This document shows positions 55,171-63,299 of a stretch of DNA of 64,000 nt, one piece after another (positions within the stretch are counted from its first letter, which is position 1; each line of letters starts with the position of its first letter). Location: positions 227,461 to 291,460 of the forward strand of contig RPGQ01000004.1 of NCBI GenBank assembly GCA_004193595.1, given 5' to 3'. The notes under the pieces were generated by a model. The model saw nothing but the letters and a program-made list of their open reading frames with translations. It did no database searches and was not told the DNA's origin. This DNA comes from Desulfobacteraceae bacterium Eth-SRB2. GTDB taxonomy: Bacteria; Desulfobacterota; Desulfobacteria; Desulfobacterales; UBA11574. Position numbers and translations under genes: made by a program.

Positions 55171-55240
55171 GACCTCTCAATAAGTTCTGGTGCATTAAAT
55201 GATCATATTGACCCGAATCCATAATTTATTGGGATATTAC
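55171..55240. repeat. Dispersed repeat E, copy 2
   Basis: GACCTCTCAATAAGTTCTGG ... ATAATTTATTGGGATATTAC. The ends are roughly inverted (CTCAATAA with TTATTG). Confidence 0.7.
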
Positions 55241-55279
55241 TTTCGGCCGATAGAAACCGGGCTTTTAAAGAAATGAGGA

Positions 55280-55696
55280 CTATTCCCCGATTATTTTGAC
55301 TAAAACCCGCTTACGTCGTCTTCCGTCAAACTCTCCGTAGAATATTTGCTCCCAGGTTCCAAAGTCGAGCCGGCCTTGGGTAACTGCCACAACCACCTCG
55401 CGTCCCATGATTTGTCTTTTCATATGCGCATCTGCGTTGTCTTCTCCCACGTTGTGGCGGTACTGTGAAACCGGTTCGTGAGGCGCCAGCTTTTCAAGCC
55501 AGATGTCATAATCATGATGAAGACCTGATTCATCGTCATTTATGAATACAGAGGCTGTGATGTGCATGGCGTTACAAAGCACCAGACCTTCCTTGATTTC
55601 GCTTTCTTTGAGGCAGGCTTCAACCTGAGGGGTAATATTAATCAGCGCACGCCGTGTCGGCACTTGGAACCACAATTCTTTTCGATAACTTTTCAT
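55280..55696 (-). CDS. YjbQ family protein (UPF0047)
   Basis: 138 residues: an N-terminal strand, [19 protein letters not shown], the conserved [20 protein letters not shown] (metal/active-site His and Asp) and [19 protein letters not shown] near the end. E. coli YjbQ shows weak thiamine-phosphate synthase activity, but the family role is unsettled. Confidence 0.92.
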   Translation of the reverse strand: MKSYRKELWFQVPTRRALINITPQVEACLKESEIKEGLVLCNAMHITASVFINDDESGLHHDYDIWLEKLAPHEPVSQYRHNVGEDNADAHMKRQIMGREVVVAVTQGRLDFGTWEQIFYGEFDGRRRKRVLVKIIGE

Positions 55697-55862
55697 TGGA
55701 AGATCCTCCGTTAAAATTCGAGATTGTTTTTGAATTAATATTATATTGTCGGTTTTGTTTCAATGGTTATGTACTATGCACGTCCTTAAATGGGAATTGT
55801 TTAGATGTACATTCCCGCTTGCGTCTGGTAATGAAAACTTAAAAAATGGGTGAGCAGAAACT

Positions 55863-57236
55863 ATGAGTATAACAAAGAACAGGCCGTGCAAGCCGTTTCA
55901 AAATAAAAAGAATTTTGTAACCGCCGTTGTCGCAAATAATGCCGGAGAGATTTTTGACCTTAAAGGATATGCTGCCGTGGGTATGGCCGGTCCTTCCCTG
56001 GTCCCTCTGACGCTCCATGAAACCATCAATATGCCTTTTGGCGGGGAACTCATGTATCTGCCGGATAGAAAGCCGATTTTATACGATATGGAAAACAGCA
56101 GGATCGAGATTTTGGGGGAGAATCCATATGAACCCGGCGAAATGATATTTCCGGTTGCCGCGTTTAATTCGCCCGGCTATGTTATTTCTTATATAAGCGC
56201 TTATAGGGAAAACAACGGCGCCGGATATCTCCCCCTTTTTTCATACGGTGCTGTAGGATGGCACAGGGGGAGGTTCAGATCTGCCGTGATAAGAGTGGAC
56301 AAAGAAAGGCGGCAGGATTTGAGACTGATGAAACCCGAAGATGTCATTGACGGAGTCCGACGGATGAAAAAAAAGATGCCGGATAACCGGCTAAGGAAGC
56401 ATCTGGAAAAATGTGCTTTGGAATACGGTTGTCCGGCGGCCAAAAATTTCTTTCTCGGAAGATACGAAGGAGCGCTGCCCACGTCCGAAAACTGTAACGC
56501 CGGATGCCTGGGTTGCTTGTCGCTGCAGCAACATGGCGAAATTCCGCACAGCCAGGACAGAATTTCTTTTAAACCGTCACCTCAAGAAATTGCAGAAGTG
56601 TCTCTTGAACATATCGGGCGGGTGAAGAGAAGCGTTGTCAGTTTCGGGCAAGGATGTGAGGGAGAGCCCTTGCTGGCAGCCGACGTCATTTTGCCGGCCA
56701 TAGAAAAGATACGTTCGGCTACCGGTCGCGGCACAATTAACATGAATACCAATGGAAGCAGACCCCATATTCTGAAAAAACTCTTTGATGCGGGTCTTGA
56801 CAGCATCCGTATCAGTATCAATAGTTTTAGAAAAGAATGCTATGATGCATATTTTCGACCGAGAGGGTATGGTTTTTCTGATGTGTTAAAAAGCATAGAC
56901 ATTGCCCTTGGCCGGGGCAGATTTGTATCTGTAAACTATCTCAACTGTCCCGGATTTACCGATACCCCGGAAGAAGTGCAAGCACTTACCCGGTTGTTAA
57001 ATCACTATCCCATAAGCATGATCCAGTGGCGGAATTTAAATTTTGACCCGGTAAGATATTGGAAAGTGATGTCCGATGCCGCACCCCAGGGCAGTCCTAT
57101 GGGAATGAAAAATATTCTCCGACAAACAAAAGAATCTTTCCCGAATTTAATGTACGGTTACTTTAATCCGCCAAAGGAAAAGTTTACCCCAACCCGGATA
57201 AACCGGAACCAAAAATATTTGCCACAAAGACACTAA
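55863..57236 (+). CDS. Radical SAM protein
   Basis: 457 residues. The CxxxCxxC motif is C211-NAG-C215-LG-C218, unusually far from the N-terminus. The SAM-binding segments SVVSFGQGCEGEPLL and MNTNGSRPHI follow. The first 200 residues are a separate unrecognised domain (FDLKGYAAVGMAGPS, LHETINMPFGGELMYLPD). The last 12 residues are encoded by repeat F, so the native end may be altered. Reaction unknown. Confidence 0.85.
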   Translation: MSITKNRPCKPFQNKKNFVTAVVANNAGEIFDLKGYAAVGMAGPSLVPLTLHETINMPFGGELMYLPDRKPILYDMENSRIEILGENPYEPGEMIFPVAAFNSPGYVISYISAYRENNGAGYLPLFSYGAVGWHRGRFRSAVIRVDKERRQDLRLMKPEDVIDGVRRMKKKMPDNRLRKHLEKCALEYGCPAAKNFFLGRYEGALPTSENCNAGCLGCLSLQQHGEIPHSQDRISFKPSPQEIAEVSLEHIGRVKRSVVSFGQGCEGEPLLAADVILPAIEKIRSATGRGTINMNTNGSRPHILKKLFDAGLDSIRISINSFRKECYDAYFRPRGYGFSDVLKSIDIALGRGRFVSVNYLNCPGFTDTPEEVQALTRLLNHYPISMIQWRNLNFDPVRYWKVMSDAAPQGSPMGMKNILRQTKESFPNLMYGYFNPPKEKFTPTRINRNQKYLPQRH

Positions 57237-57390
57237 GACACAAAGGATATATTAATTATTCTTTCTTCGCCTGCCCTGTTAAATATTGAAAAATCAGGAC
57301 CGATTTTTGTTAAAAAGTACCATCGGATATCTATACTAAGCGAAATTTAGAACTATTTAACAGGGTGAACCTTGGTGCCTTAGTGGCTAA
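57187..57390. repeat. Dispersed repeat F, copy 2, interrupted
   Basis: Same order as copy 1 (CCAACCCGGATAAACCGGAA, GCCACAAAGACACTAAG, ACACAAAGGATATAT, CTTGGTGCCTTAGTGGC), but split at TCTTCGC / CCTTGG by a palindromic element at about 57274-57365. Confidence 0.85.
57274..57365. mobile_element. 92-bp palindromic element inserted in repeat F
   Basis: Perfect 12-bp terminal inverted repeats CCCTGTTAAATA (57274-57285) and TATTTAACAGGG (57354-57365). No coding frame. The uninterrupted repeat F copy at 30213-30316 shows the pre-insertion sequence. Confidence 0.65.
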
Positions 57391-57412
57391 ACGTTTACTG
57401 CAGATTTTAGAT

Positions 57413-58330
57413 ATGAAATGGATAGAAGCAAAGGTGGTTTTTGATTTTGATGATAAGCAATTGGCCACAGATCTTATTGCCGATATTTTTTATGAATTGG
57501 GAACAACGGGTCTGGTTGTAGAAGAGCCGGATATTGATCATCCGGAAGATTGGGGAAAAGATGCAATACAGTCTGAACATTATGCGGTGACAGGCTATTT
57601 TCCCCGTGATGAAAAAACCCGAACAAGACGCCGGGTTCTTGAAAAAAACCTGGCAAGGCTCGAAAAGAAAAACGGGATTATATGTAAAATTGTTTATTCT
57701 GATATAAAGGAATCAGACTGGGCAAACCAATGGAAAGCCCATTTCCGGCCTGAGAAAATAACCGCCAATATCGTTGTAAAACCCACATGGAGGCAATATC
57801 TCGGGAATCAGAATGAAATTATCCTTGAGATCGATCCGGGCATGGCATTTGGCACCGGAACCCACCCCACAACCTGCATGTGCATTACAATGATTGAAAA
57901 ATATCTGAACAAGGGGGATTCTTTTCTGGATGTGGGAACCGGTTCAGGCATCCTTATGGTTGCAGCAGCAAAGCTTGGCGCAGGTAGAGTATGGGGGACG
58001 GACAATGACGAAGTTGCTGTGGATGTGGCCGGTAAAAATTTGGCGCAAAACAAAATAGCAAAAGCAACTTTTAATGTCGTCACCGGCAATTTTATAGAAA
58101 AGGTTTCCGCACAATTTGATGTTGTTGCTGCCAATATTACGTCAAAGAGTATTTTAATTCTACTTGAGGACATCAAAAAAGTTCTGATCAAAAAAGGCAC
58201 ATTTATCTGCTCGGGTATTATTGAAGAGGATAAGAATAACGTTATAGAAAAGATGGAAAACTTGGGTTTTGAAATCATCGAAATACTTACAAAAGAAAAT
58301 TGGGTTTCTATTGCTTCTATGTTGCGCTAA
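57413..58330 (+). CDS. prmA: Ribosomal protein L11 methyltransferase
   Basis: 305 residues from the ATG at 57413; the longer frame upstream is repeat-encoded. PrmA features: N-terminal WIEAKVVFDFDD, WANQWKAHFRP, then DPGMAFGTGTHPTT, the SAM-binding DVGTGSGILMVAAAKLGA and VVAANITSKS. It methylates L11. Its leader is made of repeat F and the nested insertion. Confidence 0.95.
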   Translation: MKWIEAKVVFDFDDKQLATDLIADIFYELGTTGLVVEEPDIDHPEDWGKDAIQSEHYAVTGYFPRDEKTRTRRRVLEKNLARLEKKNGIICKIVYSDIKESDWANQWKAHFRPEKITANIVVKPTWRQYLGNQNEIILEIDPGMAFGTGTHPTTCMCITMIEKYLNKGDSFLDVGTGSGILMVAAAKLGAGRVWGTDNDEVAVDVAGKNLAQNKIAKATFNVVTGNFIEKVSAQFDVVAANITSKSILILLEDIKKVLIKKGTFICSGIIEEDKNNVIEKMENLGFEIIEILTKENWVSIASMLR

Positions 58331-58383
58331 ACGATACCGGCACCGTTTCGGTAACCGCCGATTGAATAACCAATAGATCTAAC

Positions 58384-58557
58384 GCGTGTCCATCCATGAA
58401 CGGCATCTTTCGGCCCCGGCGGCGTTCTCGCTCCTTTTCAATCCTCGAAATAACGTGCTATGCCTGTCGGAGATCCCGTGATGTTTTCGGGGAGGTTGAA
58501 AACTTTCTCGGGCCTTGCCGGAAACCAAAATCTACCGTTTATGGATGAACACGAACT
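58384..58557. repeat. Dispersed repeat C, copy 2 (inverted relative to copy 1)
   Basis: GTGTCCATCCATGAACGGC at the left, CCGTTTATGGATGAACAC at the right, core complementary to 42452-42630. Confidence 0.85.
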
Positions 58558-58676
58558 ATGGTTGGAAGAAGCGGCGGCACTCGTTTCAGGTTTCATACGG
58601 TCATCACCGGGCCTTGTGAATCCCGCCGCAGGCCTTTCATCTTATATCCATCCGAAACAGTTCGGCGATGATGATA

Positions 58677-59117
58677 CTATTCATTTCGAGGCACGGCCGA
58701 AGAATGATGGTCGATAATGTACCACTCACCATCCCCGTCCTTACGATAAACAAACGTATAACGAGCGGGTATGCTCATCATTTTACCATCTTTTTCATAA
58801 TAAAATGTGTAATAACCAGAATTTACAGCAATATCGCCATATACTCTTACCATGGGTTTGTAGTAGATGGCATTTAATTTTTCCAACCCCATGAAATGTT
58901 CAAAATAATTCTTTGTTCCTTCAGGAGTTGTCCGCACAAAAGGGGAAACCGTGCCCCAGAAAACGGCATCTTTCGCATACAATTTTGCCACTGTCTCGGG
59001 ATCAGTGGTGGTGACCGCCTCAATCCATTTGTCCATTGCCTTCAGGACAGACTGTTGTTCTTCAGTGAATTGTCGGGAAACGCCCTTTTGATCTATTAAA
59101 ACGTCAGTTTTTGCCAT
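58677..59117 (-). CDS. SnoaL/NTF2-like fold protein (SgcJ/DUF4440-type)
   Basis: 146 residues. A single cone-shaped NTF2-like domain: AMDKWIEAVTTTDPETVAKLYAKDAVFWGT, RTTPEGTKNYFEHF, DIAVNSGYYTFYY and the closing FVYRKDGDGEWYIIDHHSS. Members are varied small-molecule isomerases or binding proteins, and no substrate can be proposed. A good AGGAG precedes the ATG. Confidence 0.85.
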   Translation of the reverse strand: MAKTDVLIDQKGVSRQFTEEQQSVLKAMDKWIEAVTTTDPETVAKLYAKDAVFWGTVSPFVRTTPEGTKNYFEHFMGLEKLNAIYYKPMVRVYGDIAVNSGYYTFYYEKDGKMMSIPARYTFVYRKDGDGEWYIIDHHSSAVPRNE

Positions 59118-59146
59118 GTAAGCTTCTCCTTTTTATTTCATTTAAT

Positions 59147-59332
59147 TAGTTTCCATCCAGAAATGGCCCTTTTCCGCAATCTCTGCGTCAATCTTCGGAA
59201 TCACTTGTGCGGCGTACAACTTGTACGCCTCCGCGTAATTCCTTGATTTCCTTGACCTTGCGAAAAATTGCTCATTTCTGCATTGGAAACTTAATTTGTG
59301 CCCAATATAGATTTATGGATGGGCACTAATTA
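59147..59332. repeat. Dispersed repeat B, copy 2
   Basis: Near-identical to 31271-31455: TAGTTTCCATCCAGAAATGG to ATTTATGGATGGGCAC. It fills the space between the NTF2-like and the radical SAM gene. Confidence 0.85.
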
Positions 59333-59435
59333 AAAAATTGTCAAAATATATTCATAATTCCTGAACCCACCCAATAACACAACAAACCGCATGCTTCAAC
59401 TCAAACTATCAGGCGCTCTTTATGATAAATTCGGG

Positions 59436-60542
59436 CTAATAGTCTTCGGCTAAAAGATGTACATTCCCTATATGGACATTTCGCAGGCCGGCCTTTTTGG
59501 CAGCATCACGGCAACGGAGTGCATGAGACCTGGACGTGGTGGGAAGATCGTTTAGATAAAATTGCGGATAAAATGCCAACAGACTGTAAGGGATTTCCGG
59601 GTCAAGGCTTGAAATAAACCCCGCGATTTCATGAACTTCGGGTTCATCCACGTATCCTGGAACCAGTAGCGTGCTGGCGATAAGCAGCGGCGGTTTTGGT
59701 CTTTTTTTTGTCCATCCGGCCAGAATTTGGAAATTTTCAATGGTTTTTGTATGGGTTACCCCGCAAAGGGCATGGTGAATGCCCGGGTCCCAGGCCTTTA
59801 GGTCGAACTTGATGCACCCTCCGGATTTTAAAGACAGATCCGCCATCATTTTCAAAAATGGCTCTTGCATGGCTCCGTTGGTTTCCCAGCATATTCGCAG
59901 GATTCGGCCGTCCGCATCTTTAAGGGCTATTTTGGAAGTTTTTACGGCATGAAGGATCTGAGGCGTGGGATCACCGCCAAAATAGCAGATGCAATTGGTT
60001 TTTTTATCTACGGCCCGGGCAAGTTTTTTTGCGGTGATCTTTTGATTAGAAAATGTGTGTTCCTTAAAATGGTAGTTTTGACAGTACAGGCAATTAAATG
60101 CACAAGCATGATAGAATACGGCCAGATTCCTGTAGCCGTGCTCAGGTCCTTTTGAAACCGCATATCTGGGATATCCGCAGCCGGTGCCGGCGGGACAGAC
60201 AAAATCGGCGACGCAGTTTGTGGGAAGGGGATCGTAATAATAATACAGATTTCCCTCGTGAGGCCTTCCGCCATGGATCTTCCCGTTTTGCACTCGCCGC
60301 AAACCGCAAAAGCCGGTTCCATTTTCAGGAATCCGACAGTCATGGACGCACAGTCCACAGGCAATGCCGTGATCTGATCGGGGAGGATCTTCCGGAAGAT
60401 CATAAGCCCTTCGGCTGTGCCGGTGAACATTTTTAATTTGCGGCCAAACCATATCAAAATGGGCCCTGATACAGTCGGCACAAAAGCCGATGGTGTTTGA
60501 AATAGTTTTCGCGCTTTTTTTACAAAAATTGCATGTGCCCAT
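59436..60542 (-). CDS. PflA-like radical SAM protein
   Basis: 368 residues. The CxxxCxxC motif HACAFNCLYCQNYHF lies around 146-153, followed by CYFGGDPTPQ and CIKFDLKAWDPG. The N-terminus carries many Cys (CNFCKKS, CADCIRAHFD, CGLCVHDCRI, CGLRR), fitting extra iron-sulfur clusters. It resembles pyruvate-formate-lyase-activating-enzyme relatives (AmmeMemoRadiSam-type), but no glycyl-radical partner is adjacent. The target is unknown. Confidence 0.87.
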   Translation of the reverse strand: MGTCNFCKKSAKTISNTIGFCADCIRAHFDMVWPQIKNVHRHSRRAYDLPEDPPRSDHGIACGLCVHDCRIPENGTGFCGLRRVQNGKIHGGRPHEGNLYYYYDPLPTNCVADFVCPAGTGCGYPRYAVSKGPEHGYRNLAVFYHACAFNCLYCQNYHFKEHTFSNQKITAKKLARAVDKKTNCICYFGGDPTPQILHAVKTSKIALKDADGRILRICWETNGAMQEPFLKMMADLSLKSGGCIKFDLKAWDPGIHHALCGVTHTKTIENFQILAGWTKKRPKPPLLIASTLLVPGYVDEPEVHEIAGFISSLDPEIPYSLLAFYPQFYLNDLPTTSRSHALRCRDAAKKAGLRNVHIGNVHLLAEDY

Positions 60543-60603
60543 AAAAGTAAGTTAGTTCCCTTCGCCCCGCCTGCCATTGCAAGGCACGAGCGGGCAGGTC
60601 ACA

Positions 60604-60641
60604 ATTGGAATGATGGAATGATGGAATAATGGAATAATGGG
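60604..60641. repeat. Short tandem repeat of TGGAATGA/TGGAATAA units
   Basis: Five units of 8-9 bp, the same sequence type as at 32477-32510. Upstream of the radical SAM gene. Confidence 0.7.
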
Positions 60642-60800
60642 TTATAAAAAAATTCTATTTTACGGAAAATTAAATTATAATTGATATATGATGCGTTTTC
60701 AATTAACTTTTATATTATGAAATGGGTTATTGTCTCAATGGTTTTATTCCTGGCGGGTTATGCCATTTGCCTCGAAAGTAAGGCAGAGAAGGAGGTATTC

Positions 60801-61697
60801 ATGATTGACATGGAAAAAACATCTGAACGACTACAGGACCACCTCAGGATGCTGACGCAGACCATCGGTGAACGGAGTGTCTTATTGCCTAAAAATCTTA
60901 AAAAGACTCAAGAATACATAGAAAAATTTTATCAGGACATGGACATACCGGTACATTGCGAATCCTACCCCTACCGAAATTATACGGTTGCAAATGTGGT
61001 GGCGGAAATCTCTTTTTGTGACACGCCCAAAAAACATTTTCTTTTAGGAGCACATTATGACTCGGTGGCAGGAACGGTGGGAGCCGACGACAATGCCAGT
61101 GCCATCGCCGTTCAATTGGAGACCGCCCGGCAATTAAACGCACTGAAAGATAATCGGGAACTGGACCTGGCGGTGAAATTCGTTTCTTTTACTCTGGAAG
61201 AACCGCCGGCTTTTGGCACACGGCATATGGGAAGCCGGGTCTATGCAAAGAAGGCCTGGAAAGAAAAAGAACAGATAGACGGTATGATTTGCCTGGAAAT
61301 GGTGGGCTACACTTGCCATGATCCGGGATGCCAGAACTATCCGTTTCCGTTGATGTTTTTAGGATATCCCAAGCAGGGAGACTTTATCGGAATTGTGGGC
61401 AATTTAAGCTCTAAAGGTTTTACAGAAGGGTTATATCGGGCTTTTTGCGAAAACCCGGACCTTCCCGTGGTTAAGCTGACGGTTCCATTGGGAGGGTACC
61501 TGCTTCCTTCTGTGAGACTCAGCGACCATTCATCCTTATAGGATCGGGGGTATAAGGCCGTCATGATAACAGATACGGCCTTTTTCCGAAATCCCCATTA
61601 TCACCGGGCATCAGATACCATGGACAGGCTGGACTACGGCTTTATGGCAGAACTGGTGAAGAGTTTGCTTCTATTCTTTTGTTCTCAATGTCGGTGA
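60801..61697 (+). pseudogene. M28 family aminopeptidase interrupted by TAG
   Basis: The zinc aminopeptidase fold is clear: AHYDSVAGTVGADDNASA (His and Asp ligands), TLEEPPAFGTRHMGS (catalytic Glu) and EMVGYTC. The frame stops at TAG (61539-61541) after LSDHSSL. Translation past the TAG gives D-RGYKAVMITDTAFFRNPHYHRASDT, containing the last zinc His, and runs to a TGA at 61695-61697. Homologues have Trp at the TAG (SDHxPFWD). The ATG at 60801 has an ideal AAGGAGGT. Most simply a TGG-to-TAG mutation. Confidence 0.75.
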
Positions 61698-61713
61698 TTA
61701 TAATTTATATGTC

Positions 61714-61748
61714 AATGGACGAAGATGATTTGACAATCTGTAAAACGA
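61714..61748. repeat. Left direct repeat flanking the mazEF segment
   Basis: AATGGACGAAGATGATTTG then ACAA...GTAAAA is repeated in the same orientation at 63265-63299 (AATGGACAAAGATGATTTG). Confidence 0.6.
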
Positions 61749-61934
61749 TCTTGATTTGATATGTTGGAAGTTTAGGAGGGTATCAACGTAGAATTGAGGT
61801 GCGGCGGTTTGCGTTAAAGTCTTTGGCTCGTGGTAAGTACAGGCGCGCTGGTTACCCGCAACGTTGGCCTAAAACAACCCTTGACTACATTATAAAAGAT
61901 GGCTATACTTCGGATATACATAAGGGGGGATCAC

Positions 61935-62183
61935 ATGCTTGCAAAAATTCAAAAATGGGGAAACAGTCAAGGGCTGCGCCTTGCCAAGCATCTGCTCGCA
62001 GATGCACACATCGATGTAGGCGATGAGGTGGATATTGCGGTAAAAGACGGCAATATTATCATCTCACTAGCAAAAAAGAAACGTGGGCGGCACAATCTGA
62101 AGGATCTTGTAGCGCGTATCCCTGAAAACTACCAAACCAGCGAAGTTGACTGGGGTGAGCCGGTCGGTAAGGAGGCCTGGTAA
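61935..62183 (+). CDS. mazE: MazE-type (AbrB/SpoVT) antitoxin
   Basis: 82 residues from the ATG at 61935, preceded by AAGGGGG; the longer in-frame start upstream lacks a ribosome site. The swapped-hairpin AbrB fold is typical: KIQKWGNSQGLRLAKHLL and VGDEVDIAVKDGNIII. The C-terminal tail (DWGEPVGKEAW) is the toxin-binding part. The stop is followed directly by mazF. Confidence 0.93.
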   Translation: MLAKIQKWGNSQGLRLAKHLLADAHIDVGDEVDIAVKDGNIIISLAKKKRGRHNLKDLVARIPENYQTSEVDWGEPVGKEAW

Positions 62184-62519
62184 ATGGCTGCTTATATCCC
62201 CAAGCAAGGTGATATCATCGCAATCACTTTCGATCCACAATCCGGTCATGAACAGAAAGGACGTCGCCCTGCTTTTGTTGTTAGCAAGGACCTGTTCAAT
62301 CACAGCACAGGCTTGGCTATTGTATGTCCAGTTACAAACACAGAGCGTGGTTTTCCCTTTCACGTGCCTATTCCGAAAGACAGTAAGCTGACGGGCTTTA
62401 TTATGGTTGAGCAAGTTAAATCGGTCGACTTCCGTTCTCGTCGCGCAAAACGAATCGAACACGGTAATGATGAGCTGCTGTCAGACGTGCTTTCTATATT
62501 AGATGCCTGCATCTATTAA
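62184..62519 (+). CDS. mazF: MazF/PemK-type mRNA endoribonuclease toxin
   Basis: 111 residues. The PemK/MazF fold is intact: YIPKQGDIIAITFDPQSGHEQKGRRPAFVVS, VCPVTNTERG (catalytic region) and MVEQVKSVDFRSRRA. It cuts mRNA at short motifs unless bound by MazE. Adjacent start and stop codons couple it to mazE. The pair lies in a repeat-bounded accessory stretch. Confidence 0.94.
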   Translation: MAAYIPKQGDIIAITFDPQSGHEQKGRRPAFVVSKDLFNHSTGLAIVCPVTNTERGFPFHVPIPKDSKLTGFIMVEQVKSVDFRSRRAKRIEHGNDELLSDVLSILDACIY

Positions 62520-62789
62520 CCGGCCAACATCTATATGGCCTTAGCCTGTCAAGAAAAAACTTCTCCTATAGATCGGAAGATGTATAAAAAAACCAATTTC
62601 CGTCGTACCCCATGGAAATGGGGTCTATGGTTGACCCTTGGTAGCAAACCAGAAGAGTAAAATGTTGGTTTGGCCTTATCACTAAATAGTTTTGAAGCTT
62701 AACAAATATAACAGAAAAATTAAAAAAAGATAGGGAAAATACAAGACGGTATTCTTATGGGTCAAAAGTAGACTTGACCCCTTTCCCTT

Positions 62790-63066
62790 TATACGCCCTG
62801 GTACAACCACAGAACAGATAAGACGAATCATAGATTACCTGGATATTAAAGATAACATAAAGCCTTTTTCAAGATGTCTTCGTTGCAACACCCTATTAAA
62901 TATCGTACTAAAGGAAAAAATCTTAGATAGAATTCCTCCAAAGACAAAAGAGTTCTGCGATGAATATGTTCAATGCCAGTCCTGCGATAAAATTTATTGG
63001 AAAGGAACTCATTTTATTAATATGAAAAAGGTTGTTAGGCAAATACTCGACCAAGCAGAATCTTAA
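62790..63066 (+). pseudogene. Truncated Mut7-C RNase-domain gene (C-terminal remnant)
   Basis: The frame from about 62790 to TAA at 63064-63066 encodes RPGTTTEQIRRIIDYLDI, then CLRCNTLL, IPPKTKEFC and CQSCDKIYWKGTHF. The two CxxC pairs and YWKGTH are the zinc-binding C-terminus of Mut7-C proteins. The N-terminal PIN-like part is missing and there is no start codon with a ribosome site. It breaks off next to GTCAAAAGTAGACTTGACCC. Confidence 0.7.
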
Positions 63067-63078
63067 TGCTTCAAATTT

Positions 63079-63256
63079 GACAGCTTCGTAAAAAGTCCAA
63101 TTTCTGCGTTGCGCTTCATTTCGTGTTCACTGCGGCGTACATAAGTACGCCTCATTCCACGAAATTCACGACGCCTTTTTATCCCGCCTATGTTTGGCGG
63201 GGGAACTTGAACTTTTTACCTTGCCGTCTCAATTTTGACTTTTTACGCGTTCATCA
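63079..63256. repeat. Dispersed repeat A, copy 5 (diverged)
   Basis: GACAGCTTCGTAAAAAGTCC at the left, ACTTTTTACCTTGCCGTC ending at 63238, and GACTTTTTACGCGTTCATC as outer flank. More substitutions than copies 1-4. Confidence 0.75.
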
Positions 63257-63264
63257 AATTTATA

Positions 63265-63299
63265 AATGGACAAAGATGATTTGACAAATGGTAAAAACT
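63265..63299. repeat. Right direct repeat flanking the mazEF segment
   Basis: Partner of 61714-61748, same orientation. Confidence 0.6.

Noticed and set aside
58460..58717. An 85-residue + strand open frame upstream of the NTF2-like gene
   Set aside because: It lies within repeat C and then runs antisense to a real gene.
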